From: JALOAT01 sp041685115
Lineage (GTDB): Bacteria > Pseudomonadota > Gammaproteobacteria > Thiohalomonadales > Thiohalomonadaceae
Direction: 5' to 3'
NCBI GenBank assembly: GCA_041685115.1
Contig: JAWLGK010000001.1
Coordinates: forward strand, 310,001-374,000
DNA: 64,000 nucleotides
In this document: positions 1 through 8,273 of the stretch, one piece after another
Numbering within the stretch: position 1 is the stretch's first letter
Layout: each line of letters starts with the position of its first letter
Notes under the pieces: model-generated
Databases searched by the model: none
Seen by the model: the letters and a program-made list of their open reading frames with translations, nothing else
Told to the model about the DNA's origin: nothing
Position numbers and translations under genes: made by a program

Positions 1-959
1 GCTTCCAGCGGAACTTCCGAGCCGGAGGAAAGGAGCAGGCCGCCCCGCGTACCCACCTCGGCACGCGCCGCACAGGCCTCGTCGAAGAGCTGTCCGGGCG
101 TGGCCAGTACGAAATCCAGTGAGCGGATGTTGCCGGCAAGGCAGGTGTGCGGCAGCTGCCGTTTTCCCTCGGTGAGCGAAACCTCGTAATCGAGGGTGAC
201 GATATCGGGGCCGGTGTCGGGGAGCGCCGCCAGCAGCGGCGCGATGGGACCGGCGATGTCGAGCCACACCAGCACACCGGCGTCACGGAAGGCCGCCATG
301 ATCTTTGCCTGCCGCGGCAGCACATGCGCGTGGAACAGCGCCGGTGGAATGACCGCCGGGGAGGATGACGGATCGACTACGACCATCGCCTGCACGCCGG
401 CGCGGATCTGCGCCAGGCCGAAGGCGATGGCCACATCGGTGGCATGGTCCAGCACCTGCAGGAACGCCTCCGGGGCGTCCACAAGAAAATACAGGGCCTC
501 TTCCAACGCCATGTAGGTGGTGGCCTGGCTCATGGGGCCCGTCACGGTGCCCACCACCAGCAGGCGATCACCGGCGGCGTGATGCAGCGCCGCGGCGGCC
601 TTCAGCACTTCGGGCATGCGGCCATCGCGCGTTGGATCCGGCATTTTCAGGCGGGACGGAACCTCGCTCGAGCGCAGCGCGTACTGCGCCACCTGAGGAT
701 AAAGATTCGGACTGTAGTGCAACGTGGAACCTATTGCCTCGGTTTCCACGAAGGTGTCCATGAAGGCATAGACCGCGTCGTACCCGTAGCGGTCCTGGGC
801 GGCGAGTTGGCATTGTGCAAGACAATCCCCGTCGCGCAGGTAATCGGACAGCGGAACGCCCGCCACCACCGCGGCATGCCCGAACACCAGGGGCATGCAA
901 GGCACGCGATCGGCCGGTTGAAAAGCCACCGTTGCCTGGATGCGTTGCAACCCGTTCAC
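1..959 (-). CDS. Uroporphyrinogen decarboxylase-family (MtaA/CmuA-like) protein, 3' end beyond the window
   Basis: Partial gene running off the left edge; about 319 codons are visible. It begins at GTG 959, overlapping the TGA of the upstream corrinoid gene (GTGA), so the two are translationally coupled. Visible signatures are DRVPCMPL near the N-terminus, VDPSSSPAVIPP, HTCLAGNIRSLDF and LSSGSEVPLEA at the edge, the order seen in UroD-type methyltransferases that move methyl groups on corrinoid proteins. In that family a Gly-Cys near the C-terminus often supplies a zinc ligand; here the equivalent stretch reads Ser-Gly-Ser. Pairing with a corrinoid protein argues against true HemE. Substrate unknown. 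Confidence 0.8.
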   Translation of the reverse strand, partial: MNGLQRIQATVAFQPADRVPCMPLVFGHAAVVAGVPLSDYLRDGDCLAQCQLAAQDRYGYDAVYAFMDTFVETEAIGSTLHYSPNLYPQVAQYALRSSEVPSRLKMPDPTRDGRMPEVLKAAAALHHAAGDRLLVVGTVTGPMSQATTYMALEEALYFLVDAPEAFLQVLDHATDVAIAFGLAQIRAGVQAMVVVDPSSSPAVIPPALFHAHVLPRQAKIMAAFRDAGVLVWLDIAGPIAPLLAALPDTGPDIVTLDYEVSLTEGKRQLPHTCLAGNIRSLDFVLATPGQLFDEACAARAEVGTRGGLLLSSGSEVPLE

Positions 960-1606
960 GGTAGCTCCTGCACCATCTGCTCGAGATAGCGGGCACCGTC
1001 GAAGGCGGTTTCGGCCACGTAGTCCACATCCAGGCTCGCGGCGCTTGCCTGTTTGAGCGCCGCGCCGCCGGCGACCACTCTTACGTGTCCCAGTCCCCGC
1101 GCGGCGAGCGCCGGCCGGAGCTTGCGCACCTGGGGAACCACCGACGAAATCAGCCCACTGACCAAGGCGGCGACCGCCCCCTCGCGTTCCACCGCCTCGA
1201 CCAGGTGAGGAATGGGACAGTCCTGCCCCAGGTCCACCACGCGAAAGCCCTTGCCGATCAACACCGTCTTGACGATGTTCTTACCGAGATCGTGAATGTC
1301 ACCCTCGGGCGTGGCGATCACGAAGGTTGCACGTCCCTCGCCGCGGCTCACGCCTTCGGGGTACAGCACGCCCACGACCGTGGATACCGCACGGCCCACG
1401 AGCATGATCTCCAGAAGGTTGAAGCCCTCGACGGTGCATTTCTCGTCGAGCCGGGTCATGGCGGTCTCAAGCCCCGCTACCACGATGCGCTCACGGCTGA
1501 CCCCCGCCGCCAGCAGCTGGCCGGTTTCCGCAAGTGCCGCCTCCGGATCGCCTTCCAGCAGGGCAACCATCAGCCGATCGAGTGCCGCGTGTGCGTCGTT
1601 GGGCAT
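956..1606 (-). CDS. Corrinoid (B12-binding) methyltransferase protein
   Basis: A protein of 216 residues. Residues 1-90 form the helical cap domain of MtaC/MtbC/MetH-type proteins and residues 93 to the end the Rossmann-like B12 domain. The diagnostic DxHxxG motif is present as DIHDLG (103-108), with His105 the expected lower axial cobalt ligand; a VSGLISS segment and a Gly-Gly (VVAGGAA) follow as usual. I placed the start at ATG 1606, where family homology begins; an in-frame ATG at 1696 would add 30 unrelated residues. It probably carries the methyl group handled by the overlapping UroD-family protein. No substrate-specific methyltransferase is visible inside the window. Confidence 0.85.
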   Translation of the reverse strand: MPNDAHAALDRLMVALLEGDPEAALAETGQLLAAGVSRERIVVAGLETAMTRLDEKCTVEGFNLLEIMLVGRAVSTVVGVLYPEGVSRGEGRATFVIATPEGDIHDLGKNIVKTVLIGKGFRVVDLGQDCPIPHLVEAVEREGAVAALVSGLISSVVPQVRKLRPALAARGLGHVRVVAGGAALKQASAASLDVDYVAETAFDGARYLEQMVQELP

Positions 1607-1976
1607 GGGTGAATTTCGATACCTGGTAAAAAGATTGTGCCACAAGTCATCGTCCAATGGCCGCACTTCAGGCACCGCTCGGCAGCCGGATCGCATAATC
1701 CGCTATACGTCAGCACTTTGAATGCGAGGCCGCATGAAAAACTGTGTGGCCCCGTCGCTCCACCCTCATGAAATCGACGTGCACGATTCGCCGGTTTTGG
1801 GGGTTATTCCGAGAGTGCGTGAAAAGCGAAATCGCTACGGCGAGCGCGCCTCATCTGCGTGTCCAGCTTTCGTATCGCACCGAAGGCCGGCGTCAGCGGT
1901 CGTTTTCAGTCCAGGTTAATCTTGCCGGTGCACTCTGTCTCCGTGGACAAAAAACACCCCACGGGAGCGACATGTT
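1607..1976. other. Intergenic region, nothing recognised
   Basis: About 370 bases between two divergent genes. Short reading frames occur but none has a good ribosome-binding site or a recognisable product. Promoters for both neighbours should lie here; I cannot assign them firmly. Confidence 0.4.
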
Positions 1977-2504
1977 ATGAGAGCAAACTTTCTGAAGGTT
2001 TTCGTTACGGTCGTCGCAATCATGGCGACGTCTGCAAGTATCGCGTCCGAGCATCGCAAGCACGAGCGCTGGGACGACGGGGCCCCTTCGGTGGTGCTTG
2101 TGCGTGCTCACAAGCTTATTGGAATGGACGATCAGCATCGGGAGCGTGTTTTGTTCGAAGATGCACATGGTGTGCTCGTGCCGCTGACCGACTTGCGCGG
2201 ATTGATCGCACGGTTGAATGCGGACCTGGGGCAGATCGCCACGGGTTCCTATGACGCACTGAAGTTGCAGGTCGCAAACGAGGCCCACATCTACGGCACC
2301 TCAGGGAGACCCGTGGTTACGCGTTTGCGGAATGACGGCGGCCCCGATGTGCTTCAGGTGCCGGGCACTCTTCTGGTCACAAGCCGTGGAGTCCAGCATC
2401 TTTGGCCTGACTCGGCGGAGGCTTGGCCATATGACCGGGGCTACACCAACGAACGCGGCGATAAGCCTTATCGTCAGGGCAAGCGGCATGGCGATGATGA
2501 TTGA
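1977..2504 (+). CDS. Secreted protein of unknown function, possibly DUF4382-like
   Basis: The product has 175 residues with a clear Sec signal peptide (hydrophobic VFVTVVAIMATSASIAS, cleavage near residue 23). The middle, with LVPLTDLRGLIARLNADL followed by an AIATGSYDALKLQV-like segment, resembles the DUF4382 pattern in which a loop after a valine-rich strand is followed by GxYxxLxLxV. The C-terminus is charged and ends in acidic residues. Its start overlaps an upstream ATG-TTA-TGA minimal frame. It is followed by 190 bases without a gene and stands alone on the plus strand. Function unknown; periplasmic location inferred. Confidence 0.65.
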   Translation: MRANFLKVFVTVVAIMATSASIASEHRKHERWDDGAPSVVLVRAHKLIGMDDQHRERVLFEDAHGVLVPLTDLRGLIARLNADLGQIATGSYDALKLQVANEAHIYGTSGRPVVTRLRNDGGPDVLQVPGTLLVTSRGVQHLWPDSAEAWPYDRGYTNERGDKPYRQGKRHGDDD

Positions 2505-2694
2505 CTAAGGATGGAGTCCACTGGGAGGGTGACGGGGATTGCCCGTCACCCTGCGAGCAGAACTCAGGAGCACGTCATGGCAGCAATGCCGTCGACGGGC
2601 GAATACGCAAAGGTGGGCGGGGAGTGCCAGGGGCGATATACCTGTGCAATGGCGTCCATCGACTAGCTATACGGTCCCCGAACTCCCTGCTGCG

Positions 2695-2883
2695 TTATTC
2701 CGCGACCCCGAAACGCTTGAGCACCGACACCAGCGGACAGAACGAGGTGAAGGCGCTTTGCGCCAGGTTGGCGCCCACCATCGCGCCCAGGGCCAGCCAA
2801 TAGGGATGCACTGCGACGCCCAGGGCGATGCTCAGGAGCACCATGGTCCCTGCGGTGAAGTGAACGATTTGAATAACGTTCAT
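2695..2883 (-). CDS. YgaP-like (DUF2892) small inner-membrane protein
   Basis: A 62-residue protein with two hydrophobic segments (about residues 10-28 and 30-48) and the FTSFCPL motif before a C-terminal VLKRFGV, typical of the transmembrane domain of YgaP/DUF2892 proteins. In other bacteria this domain is often attached to a rhodanese; here it stands alone. Nine bases separate it from the upstream OmpP1-type channel gene, so it is the last gene of a three-gene unit starting at 4665. Role unknown. Confidence 0.8.
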   Translation of the reverse strand: MNVIQIVHFTAGTMVLLSIALGVAVHPYWLALGAMVGANLAQSAFTSFCPLVSVLKRFGVAE

Positions 2884-2892
2884 GGTTGTCTC

Positions 2893-4053
2893 CTAGTTCT
2901 TGTAGCTGAGTTGCAGGTTGATGATGTTCTGGTCGAGCTGGATGGTCGCCGGGCCGGTATTTGAACGCACTTCATTTTCAAAGGCGTGGGCATAGGAGAA
3001 CGACCCCGAGAGACGATCCGTGAAGGCGCGCGTGAAGCCGAGCGAGCCATGCCATTCCGTTACCGCCAGTGAACCTATGTTGGAGGTCACATCCTCCGGC
3101 CCGATGGGTGACTCGCCGTAGTTGAGGCCGGCCCGCACGGTGGCACGGGGACTAAGGCGGTGCTGGACGCCCAGCGCGAATACCGTCTGATCGCTCCAAC
3201 CGAAGGTGAGGGGCTGGCTGCCCGTCGGGGTGTGGAGCGTCACCTCATCGAGGACATCGCTGAACGCAATGTGCTTGACGTCGAATTCCACCAGCCAGTC
3301 ATCTCCAGGTCTCCATGCGGCACCGACCGCCGCCTGCGCCGGCGCGTCCATGGTCATTTCAAAGCGTCCGCTCAGGGTGTTCCACTTGAAGGCATCCATC
3401 TGCTGCCGGGTGATGTAGGAGGCACCCAACGTCAGTTGGTCACTGAGCGCATACGTCAGGCCGAACCCGGCGCCATACCCGTAGACCTGGTTCTGCGGCA
3501 GCTGGAACTGCGGCGTATACATGGCCAGGCTCTGGTAGTCGATGTTGAGTGCGGCGCCGACGGCCAGACGGTCGGAAACCCGATAGGACAACCCGGGGGC
3601 GATCTTGAAGAACTGCTTGTTGGTCACCACGGCCTGGTTGCCGGGCATGGGCGTCGTGTCGTCGAAATCCACGCCCATGCCGGAGAGCCCGGCCATGCCC
3701 ATGCCGAAGACCACCCGATCACTGACGCGCACCGCCACGGCGCCCGAGGGGATCAGATAGAGTTTGGAGTCGCTCTCGTTGCCGTTCGCCTCCCGGTTCG
3801 GATTGAGGAATCCGAAGCCGGTGTCGAACCGTACCTCTTCGATGCCGAGGCCGGCTAGGCCCGCCGGGTTGGTAAGCACCGTGCCCGCATCCTGCGGGGC
3901 GGCGACGATGGCGCCCGCCATTCCCCACTGTGTGGCCGTCACCCCCAACATTTGATCGCCGTTGGTGGCGTAGGCCGTTGAACCGACGCCCATGAGCACG
4001 ATGCCCGTGAACGCCAACGTGTTGGTTCCGGTCTTGGTCTTGATCATGGTCAT
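2893..4053 (-). CDS. Outer-membrane channel, OmpP1/FadL/TodX family
   Basis: The product has 386 residues with a signal peptide ending near AYA, then NGDQMLGVTATQWGMAGA, the N-terminal hatch of FadL-type proteins (Asn-Gly at the mature start, AxxDA-like AAPQDAGTVLTNPAGLAGL). The rest is alternating beta-strand sequence ending in an aromatic-rich LSYKN terminus suited to BAM insertion. FadL relatives pass hydrophobic molecules across the outer membrane. A strong purine-rich ribosome-binding site precedes ATG 4053. It sits between a c-type haem protein (27-base gap) and a YgaP-like protein (9-base gap) and probably shares their promoter. Substrate not predictable. Confidence 0.88.
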   Translation of the reverse strand: MTMIKTKTGTNTLAFTGIVLMGVGSTAYATNGDQMLGVTATQWGMAGAIVAAPQDAGTVLTNPAGLAGLGIEEVRFDTGFGFLNPNREANGNESDSKLYLIPSGAVAVRVSDRVVFGMGMAGLSGMGVDFDDTTPMPGNQAVVTNKQFFKIAPGLSYRVSDRLAVGAALNIDYQSLAMYTPQFQLPQNQVYGYGAGFGLTYALSDQLTLGASYITRQQMDAFKWNTLSGRFEMTMDAPAQAAVGAAWRPGDDWLVEFDVKHIAFSDVLDEVTLHTPTGSQPLTFGWSDQTVFALGVQHRLSPRATVRAGLNYGESPIGPEDVTSNIGSLAVTEWHGSLGFTRAFTDRLSGSFSYAHAFENEVRSNTGPATIQLDQNIINLQLSYKN

Positions 4054-4080
4054 GGCTCCCCCCTTTCGTGGTCCGCAGGA

Positions 4081-4665
4081 TTAGCGGAGTCGATCGCTCA
4101 GGCCCGGCGTGCCGCGGAACATCTGGTGACAGCCGACACAGCCGGTGGTGATGGTGGTGAGGTAATTCGTTGCCAGGGCCATGTCGCCCCGTTCCGCCGC
4201 CTCGGCGAGCTTCAGCGTGTTGCCTTCCACGGTCTCATTGAACGGCAGTAGCGCCGACAGCGCGGCGTCGTTGATGTGTTCCGGCTTGAGGTAGGGCAGC
4301 AGTCCGCCGCGGGGCATGCGGTGATTGGCCAGGCGCCGCGCCGCCTCCGCGGCCTGCTCCGGGTTTTCGGTGACGATACCGGCCACCATGCTCTGATAAT
4401 CGGCCAGCACTTCATGCATCACCTGACGGAAGGTGACGCGATCGCTGTAGCGGGTGTGCTGGGCAAGGAGTTGCAGCAACAGCTTCTTGGTCTCTGGGGA
4501 GAGGGCTTTCACCTTCTGCTGAAGTTCGGGCTTCATCAGCGCGACCTGTTTCTGCATGAGCGCCATTTGTTCGTTCATGTCGCCGCCTGCCTGGGCAAAC
4601 GCCAGCGAGGCGGTTCCGAGCGCAACGACAGCCAGCAAGGTGGCGACCGTAGTGGATAGTTTCAT
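4081..4665 (-). CDS. Periplasmic c-type haem protein, cytochrome c'-like
   Basis: A protein of 194 residues with a signal peptide (cleavage after LAFA, residue 24) and one haem-attachment motif, CVGCH at 176-180, close to the C-terminus as in cytochrome c'. The body is almost entirely helical and rich in Gln, Leu and Lys. At 170 mature residues it is longer than a classical cytochrome c' (about 130). AAGGAGATC precedes ATG 4665. It heads the unit leading to the OmpP1 channel and lies divergent to the OmpR-type regulator at 4790, whose putative operator lies between them. It may handle gas binding or electron transfer; precise role unknown. Confidence 0.75.
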   Translation of the reverse strand: MKLSTTVATLLAVVALGTASLAFAQAGGDMNEQMALMQKQVALMKPELQQKVKALSPETKKLLLQLLAQHTRYSDRVTFRQVMHEVLADYQSMVAGIVTENPEQAAEAARRLANHRMPRGGLLPYLKPEHINDAALSALLPFNETVEGNTLKLAEAAERGDMALATNYLTTITTGCVGCHQMFRGTPGLSDRLR

Positions 4666-4749
4666 GTGGGATCTCCTTGTGTATGCTCGGTTTCAATCCT
4701 GCTCCCCAAGGGTTTCCTGGCGATTACCCGATTGTTAGCCATTGCTACA

Positions 4750-4770
4750 AGTTGTTTCACAGTTGTTTCA
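4750..4770. promoter_or_regulatory. Tandem direct repeat, candidate OmpR-type operator
   Basis: AGTTGTTTCA occurs at 4750-4759 and again at 4761-4770, an exact 10-base repeat with 11-base period. OmpR-family regulators bind tandem half-sites at this spacing. The repeat lies between the divergent haem-protein gene and the response-regulator gene, 20 bases before the regulator's start codon, so autoregulation and control of the divergent unit are plausible. Confidence 0.5.
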
Positions 4771-4789
4771 GTGCCACCGGAGGGACGCG

Positions 4790-5488
4790 ATGCACGAACC
4801 GAAAGAGAGCATTCTTGTGGTCGATGACGATGGGCCGCTCGCGGCGCTGATGCAGCGTTACCTGACGGAAAATGGATATCAGGTGGCCACGGTCCCCGAT
4901 GGGCGTGCCATGGACGCATTCCTGCTTCAAGGACGGGCGGATTTGGTGATTCTCGATTTGATGCTGCCCGGTGACGATGGGCTGGCCATCGCCCGGCGTC
5001 TTCGGCAGCAGAGCAAGCTTCCCATCATCATGTGTTCCGCGCGCGGCGACGACGTCGATCGCATCCTCGGCCTTGAGCTGGGCGCTGACGATTATCTGCC
5101 CAAGCCATTCAATCCCCGTGAATTGCTTGCCCGGGTACGCGCCGTATTACGTCGTGCCGGTACACAGGAATCGGGTTCGGTGCAGAGCTTCGGGCCGTTC
5201 CGACTGCATCTGGAGAGCCACCGCCTGCTGCGTGACGGTGAAGACGTCGCGCTGACATCCGGAGAATTCGCGCTGTTGCGCGCCTTTGCTGAGCACCCCA
5301 ATCGCGTGCTCAGCCGCGACACCCTGGTGGAGCTCATCAAGGGCTACGAACGCGGCCCGTTCGACCGCAGCGTCGATGTGCGCGTCACGCGCCTGCGCCG
5401 CAAGATCGAAGACGATCCCGAGTCGCCTTGCTACATCCGCACCGTGTGGGGCGCCGGTTATCTCTTTTCGCCATCGGGTCATGACTAA
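4790..5488 (+). CDS. OmpR-family response regulator
   Basis: The product has 232 residues from ATG 4790, chosen because GGAGGG lies just upstream; an upstream in-frame start would add unrelated residues. The receiver domain shows the acidic pocket VVDDD (10-14), phosphoacceptor Asp56 in LVILDLMLP, and the conserved Lys in DYLPKPF. The C-terminal winged-helix domain carries LTSGEFALLRAFAEHPNRVLSR and ends VWGAGYLF. Its last 8 bases overlap the kinase gene (ATGACTAA), so the two are coupled. Resembles OmpR in pairing with an EnvZ-like kinase. The nearby direct repeat is a likely target. Confidence 0.92.
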   Translation: MHEPKESILVVDDDGPLAALMQRYLTENGYQVATVPDGRAMDAFLLQGRADLVILDLMLPGDDGLAIARRLRQQSKLPIIMCSARGDDVDRILGLELGADDYLPKPFNPRELLARVRAVLRRAGTQESGSVQSFGPFRLHLESHRLLRDGEDVALTSGEFALLRAFAEHPNRVLSRDTLVELIKGYERGPFDRSVDVRVTRLRRKIEDDPESPCYIRTVWGAGYLFSPSGHD

Positions 5489-6812
5489 GCTGCGGCCACG
5501 CACCCTGTTTGGGCGGATGTTCCTCACCATTGCGGTGGTGTCCGCGCTGTTCCAGGTCTTCACCCTGGCGGTGTTTGCGATGTTCCTGTTGTTTCCCCTC
5601 GGCAAGCGTGCCACGGACGATCTGGTCTCGGTGATGATCGATGCCGCGCAGGTCTGGCAACAGGCGGAAGACAAGCGTGCGGTTGCAAAGGCGCTTCGCG
5701 AGCGGGACTTGCATGTGGCGCCGCCGGGGTTGCAGGTGAGCCGGCCAACGGTGTCCCTGCCTTACATCCAATTCCTGTCTGCGGCCTTGTCCCGTCAGTT
5801 ACATGGCGAGGGCGAACTCTGGGTCTCTGTGCACCCCGGCGGCGAGACCTGGTACTGGGTGGACATTCCCGTTGATACCGCCACTGTGCGCCTGGGCTTT
5901 CCACGTTCGCGCGTGGCGGTGCGCCCACCCGAGGCGTTGGTGCTGGAATTGGCGGTGGGTCTGATTGTCACGGTCGCCATGGTTATCGTCCTGGTGCACC
6001 GGCTCACGCATCCGCTGGAACGGCTTTCAAATGCCGTGCGGCGCATGGGGCGCGGACCCTGGCCAAAACCGGTGCCGGAAGAAGGGCCGGAAGAGCTGGC
6101 CGAACTGGCTCGCAGCTTCAATCACATGAGCCGCCAGGTCCAGGAGTTGCTCGCCAACCGCACCACACTGCTGGCGGGCGTATCCCACGACTTGCGCACG
6201 CCCCTGGCCCGGGTGGCGCTGGCGCTCGAGATGATCCCGCGCAGTGCCGCGCCCGAGCTCATTACCGGTATCGAACGGGACCTCGAAGGTATGGAGCAGA
6301 TGCTCGGGCTGTTTCTCGACGTGAGCCGAGGAATCACCGGAGGCGTGAGCGAGGAGGTGGATCTCCGCGAACTGCTGCAAGGGCTCGTCGACGATGCGCG
6401 GCGAAGCGGCGCCGTGGTCCGGCTCGGCCCCGTCCCGTCACTGCCTGCCGAGCTTGAGGCGATGCCGTTGCGCCGGGTGCTGTGCAACCTGATCGAAAAC
6501 GCCGTGCGCTATAGCGAACCGGAAGCCGTAGATCTTGAGCTCACACACGGTGCCACGGCTATCGAAATCCGTATTCTGGACCGGGGCTTGGGTGTCCCGG
6601 AGGAACAACGCGAGCTGGTGTTTCGCCCGTTCTACCGGCTCGAACAGTCGCGTAATCACCGCACCGGTGGCAGTGGTCTTGGGCTCGCCATTGCCCAGCA
6701 GCTTGCGCTGGCGAACGGCTGGCAGGTGGCGTTGCATCCGCGTGATGGCGGCGGTACATGCGCGGTGGTGACCCTGCCTGTCGGTTGCCTGCAGGTGAGT
6801 GCCAGTGCGTGA
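5481..6812 (+). CDS. EnvZ-like sensor histidine kinase
   Basis: A protein of 443 residues. Transmembrane segment 1 is at about 11-40, a periplasmic domain at 41-150, transmembrane segment 2 at 152-173, then a HAMP linker. The dimerisation/phosphoacceptor box is LLAGVSHDLRTPLARV with His236; the ATP-binding N box NLIENAVRY and G box GGSGLGLAI follow. The HDLRTPLAR box is the EnvZ variety. Start ATG 5481 lies inside the regulator's last codons. Signal unknown; adjacent divergent genes encode an outer-membrane channel and a periplasmic haem protein, so envelope or hydrophobic-substrate sensing is a reasonable guess. Confidence 0.9.
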   Translation: MTKLRPRTLFGRMFLTIAVVSALFQVFTLAVFAMFLLFPLGKRATDDLVSVMIDAAQVWQQAEDKRAVAKALRERDLHVAPPGLQVSRPTVSLPYIQFLSAALSRQLHGEGELWVSVHPGGETWYWVDIPVDTATVRLGFPRSRVAVRPPEALVLELAVGLIVTVAMVIVLVHRLTHPLERLSNAVRRMGRGPWPKPVPEEGPEELAELARSFNHMSRQVQELLANRTTLLAGVSHDLRTPLARVALALEMIPRSAAPELITGIERDLEGMEQMLGLFLDVSRGITGGVSEEVDLRELLQGLVDDARRSGAVVRLGPVPSLPAELEAMPLRRVLCNLIENAVRYSEPEAVDLELTHGATAIEIRILDRGLGVPEEQRELVFRPFYRLEQSRNHRTGGSGLGLAIAQQLALANGWQVALHPRDGGGTCAVVTLPVGCLQVSASA

Positions 6813-6873
6813 TCGGGAAACAACGGGGACTCGCGGCGGTATGCCTTGGTCGCACAATCTGTTTGGCCCAGGC

Positions 6874-7437
6874 TCAACGATTTCTGAAGCGAAAAATGCC
6901 TCCGAACACGTTGTCCCCCATAACTTGGTGGAGCAGGGCCAATGCCACGTGGCCCCACCAGTACCACCAAAGCACGTCACCGAAAAACTTGTGCTGTAAG
7001 GTATAACGCGTAAATGCAATCGGATCGTCGGGTGGTCCCGTGTGACCGGGAGGGATCATGGCAAACATGACTGCTCCGGTCAGCGCGCATCCCGTAAGCG
7101 CAATCACGCCAAGGCCGTGAATGAACCCGGACAGGCCGATGCGTGGGCCGCTCGCTGGCAATCTTCCACGCAAGAGATGTTTCGCTTCGCGCGCCACTTC
7201 GCGTCGTGCGGTCTTGCTCCAGGGGAACAACATCGCAAAGTGTCCGTAGGCGTGACTGTAGATCCAGAACAGCACGAGCACGCCGGCGGCGATGGCACCT
7301 ACCACGCGGTGAAAAGGGAACAGGTATTGTGTGCCCGGGTCCGACATCCAGATACTCGTGAACTGCTGGAAGGTCACCGTCGTGGCGATGAGCCAGTGCA
7401 GTTTGCATACATTGATGTCCCACGTTCTCGGCGTCAT
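6874..7437 (-). CDS. Cytochrome b561-type membrane protein
   Basis: The product has 187 residues from ATG 7437. Four or five hydrophobic helices carry histidines at helix ends, including KLHWLIATTVTF, FPFHRVVGAIAAG and SHAYGH, the pattern of di-haem b561/Ni-hydrogenase b-subunit-like proteins (haem ligands from the first, second and later helices). The C-terminal part shows GLSGFIHGLGVIALTGCAL and HVALALLHQVMGD. The frame stays open upstream for about 76 more residues, but these are non-hydrophobic and unlike the family. Converges on the kinase gene 61 bases away. Probably passes electrons between quinone and a periplasmic partner; partner not evident here. Confidence 0.75.
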   Translation of the reverse strand: MTPRTWDINVCKLHWLIATTVTFQQFTSIWMSDPGTQYLFPFHRVVGAIAAGVLVLFWIYSHAYGHFAMLFPWSKTARREVAREAKHLLRGRLPASGPRIGLSGFIHGLGVIALTGCALTGAVMFAMIPPGHTGPPDDPIAFTRYTLQHKFFGDVLWWYWWGHVALALLHQVMGDNVFGGIFRFRNR

Positions 7438-7534
7438 CTTCCCGTCCCAACCACGCGTCTCACGGCAGGGCTGCGATGGTATTCGATGCATGGGTGTACT
7501 GAACGGTAAATTCGCAATCAGACCCCATGACGCG

Positions 7535-7561
7535 AAAAAAAACCCGTGCAGGGCACGGGTT
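7535..7561 (-). terminator. Intrinsic terminator on the minus strand
   Basis: Stem AACCCGTGC (7541-7549) pairs with GCACGGGTT (7553-7561) around a 3-base loop; read on the minus strand it is followed by eight Ts (A-run 7535-7542). It lies upstream of the b561 gene's start, so it should end a transcript entering from about 7580-7750, where no clear gene is seen. Confidence 0.7.
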
Positions 7562-7691
7562 GGCTGAGGAGAACGACTTAGCGGCCGGAGCCGGTAGGCT
7601 CGGAAATGGGGATTTTCGTCAGTCGCCAAACGCACCTTAAATGTTGTACCCACAGCTGCCGCCACATCCGTCTGACCGAGAGGAGGTGGCC

Positions 7692-7769
7692 ATGAAACGC
7701 GACGGCGGATCTGGTCAACAGCATTGCCGGAAGAAGACTGGCCCGGACGGAAATAGCATGCGCTTATGA
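7692..7769 (+). CDS. Possible 25-residue peptide with strong ribosome-binding site
   Basis: AGAGGAGGTGGCC directly precedes ATG 7692 at ideal spacing. The predicted peptide is basic and hydrophilic (MKRDGGSGQQHCRKK at its start) with no membrane segment or known motif. The Shine-Dalgarno sequence is the only support; a chance match is quite possible. Confidence 0.22.
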   Translation: MKRDGGSGQQHCRKKTGPDGNSMRL

Positions 7770-8224
7770 AGCGAGTGCGTCTTTAGGAAAACTCGGATTT
7801 CAATTCTCGGAAAATTCCGGCGTGACGCCTGTGGCGGGTGTCACAACCTCTGGTGCTGTCCGGCGGACGTTGGATGGGAATATGGCGGTGGTACGAATGA
7901 TATTTCTTAGGCCATTGAGCGACCGATGATTTTTTTCAGCGAATCCGGATAGGCGTGCAAACCGTGTCGGTGTGAAGGCATTGAACAGATTCCAAGCGCA
8001 TAGGAATCGTCTGAGTCGCCGCGCCACGTCTGGGGAAAGTGAACGATTTCTAAAATAGTTGCAGAAGCCTTCTTCCGGAAAGATGGCCGAAGAAACCTTC
8101 CTTACTGTAAGGAAGTGTAGGCCAGACAAACGTGATACCGAACCCGCAAGCACCGGCCGTGAACATGGGAGTGAAGACCACTCGCCGTGAAGTCGAGGAG
8201 ACAAGCATGCGCGCCGAAGTAAGC

Positions 8225-8248
8225 GATGGGTGCGCAGGCGCACCCATC
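8225..8248. repeat. Perfect palindrome with 11-bp arms
   Basis: GATGGGTGCGC and its exact complement GCGCACCCATC are separated by 2 bases. It lies 26 bases beyond the stop codon of the EF-hand gene, on the side where its transcript ends, but has no T-run. It may act as a transcript-end hairpin or be a REP-like unit. Confidence 0.5.
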
Positions 8249-8273
8249 TACTCCACGCGCAACCATGGGCGGT

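Larger units (their letters stand above)
7438..8273. other. Long gene-poor region
   Basis: About 835 bases without a convincing gene. It holds a minus-strand intrinsic terminator (7535-7561), a short plus-strand frame with a strong ribosome-binding site (7692-7769), a minus-strand 48-codon frame ending at 7578 shortly before the terminator, an inverted repeat at 8097-8115 (CTTCCTTA, 3-base loop, TAAGGAAG) and a perfect palindrome at 8225-8248. A 147-codon minus-strand frame (7800-8243) resembles nothing I know. Confidence 0.4.

Noticed and set aside
3160..3858. 232-codon plus-strand frame
   Set aside because: Antisense shadow of the OmpP1-type gene, no ribosome-binding site or motif.
7800..8243. 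147-codon minus-strand frame
   Set aside because: No ribosome-binding site, no recognisable motif, unusual residue composition, and it runs into the palindrome at 8225.
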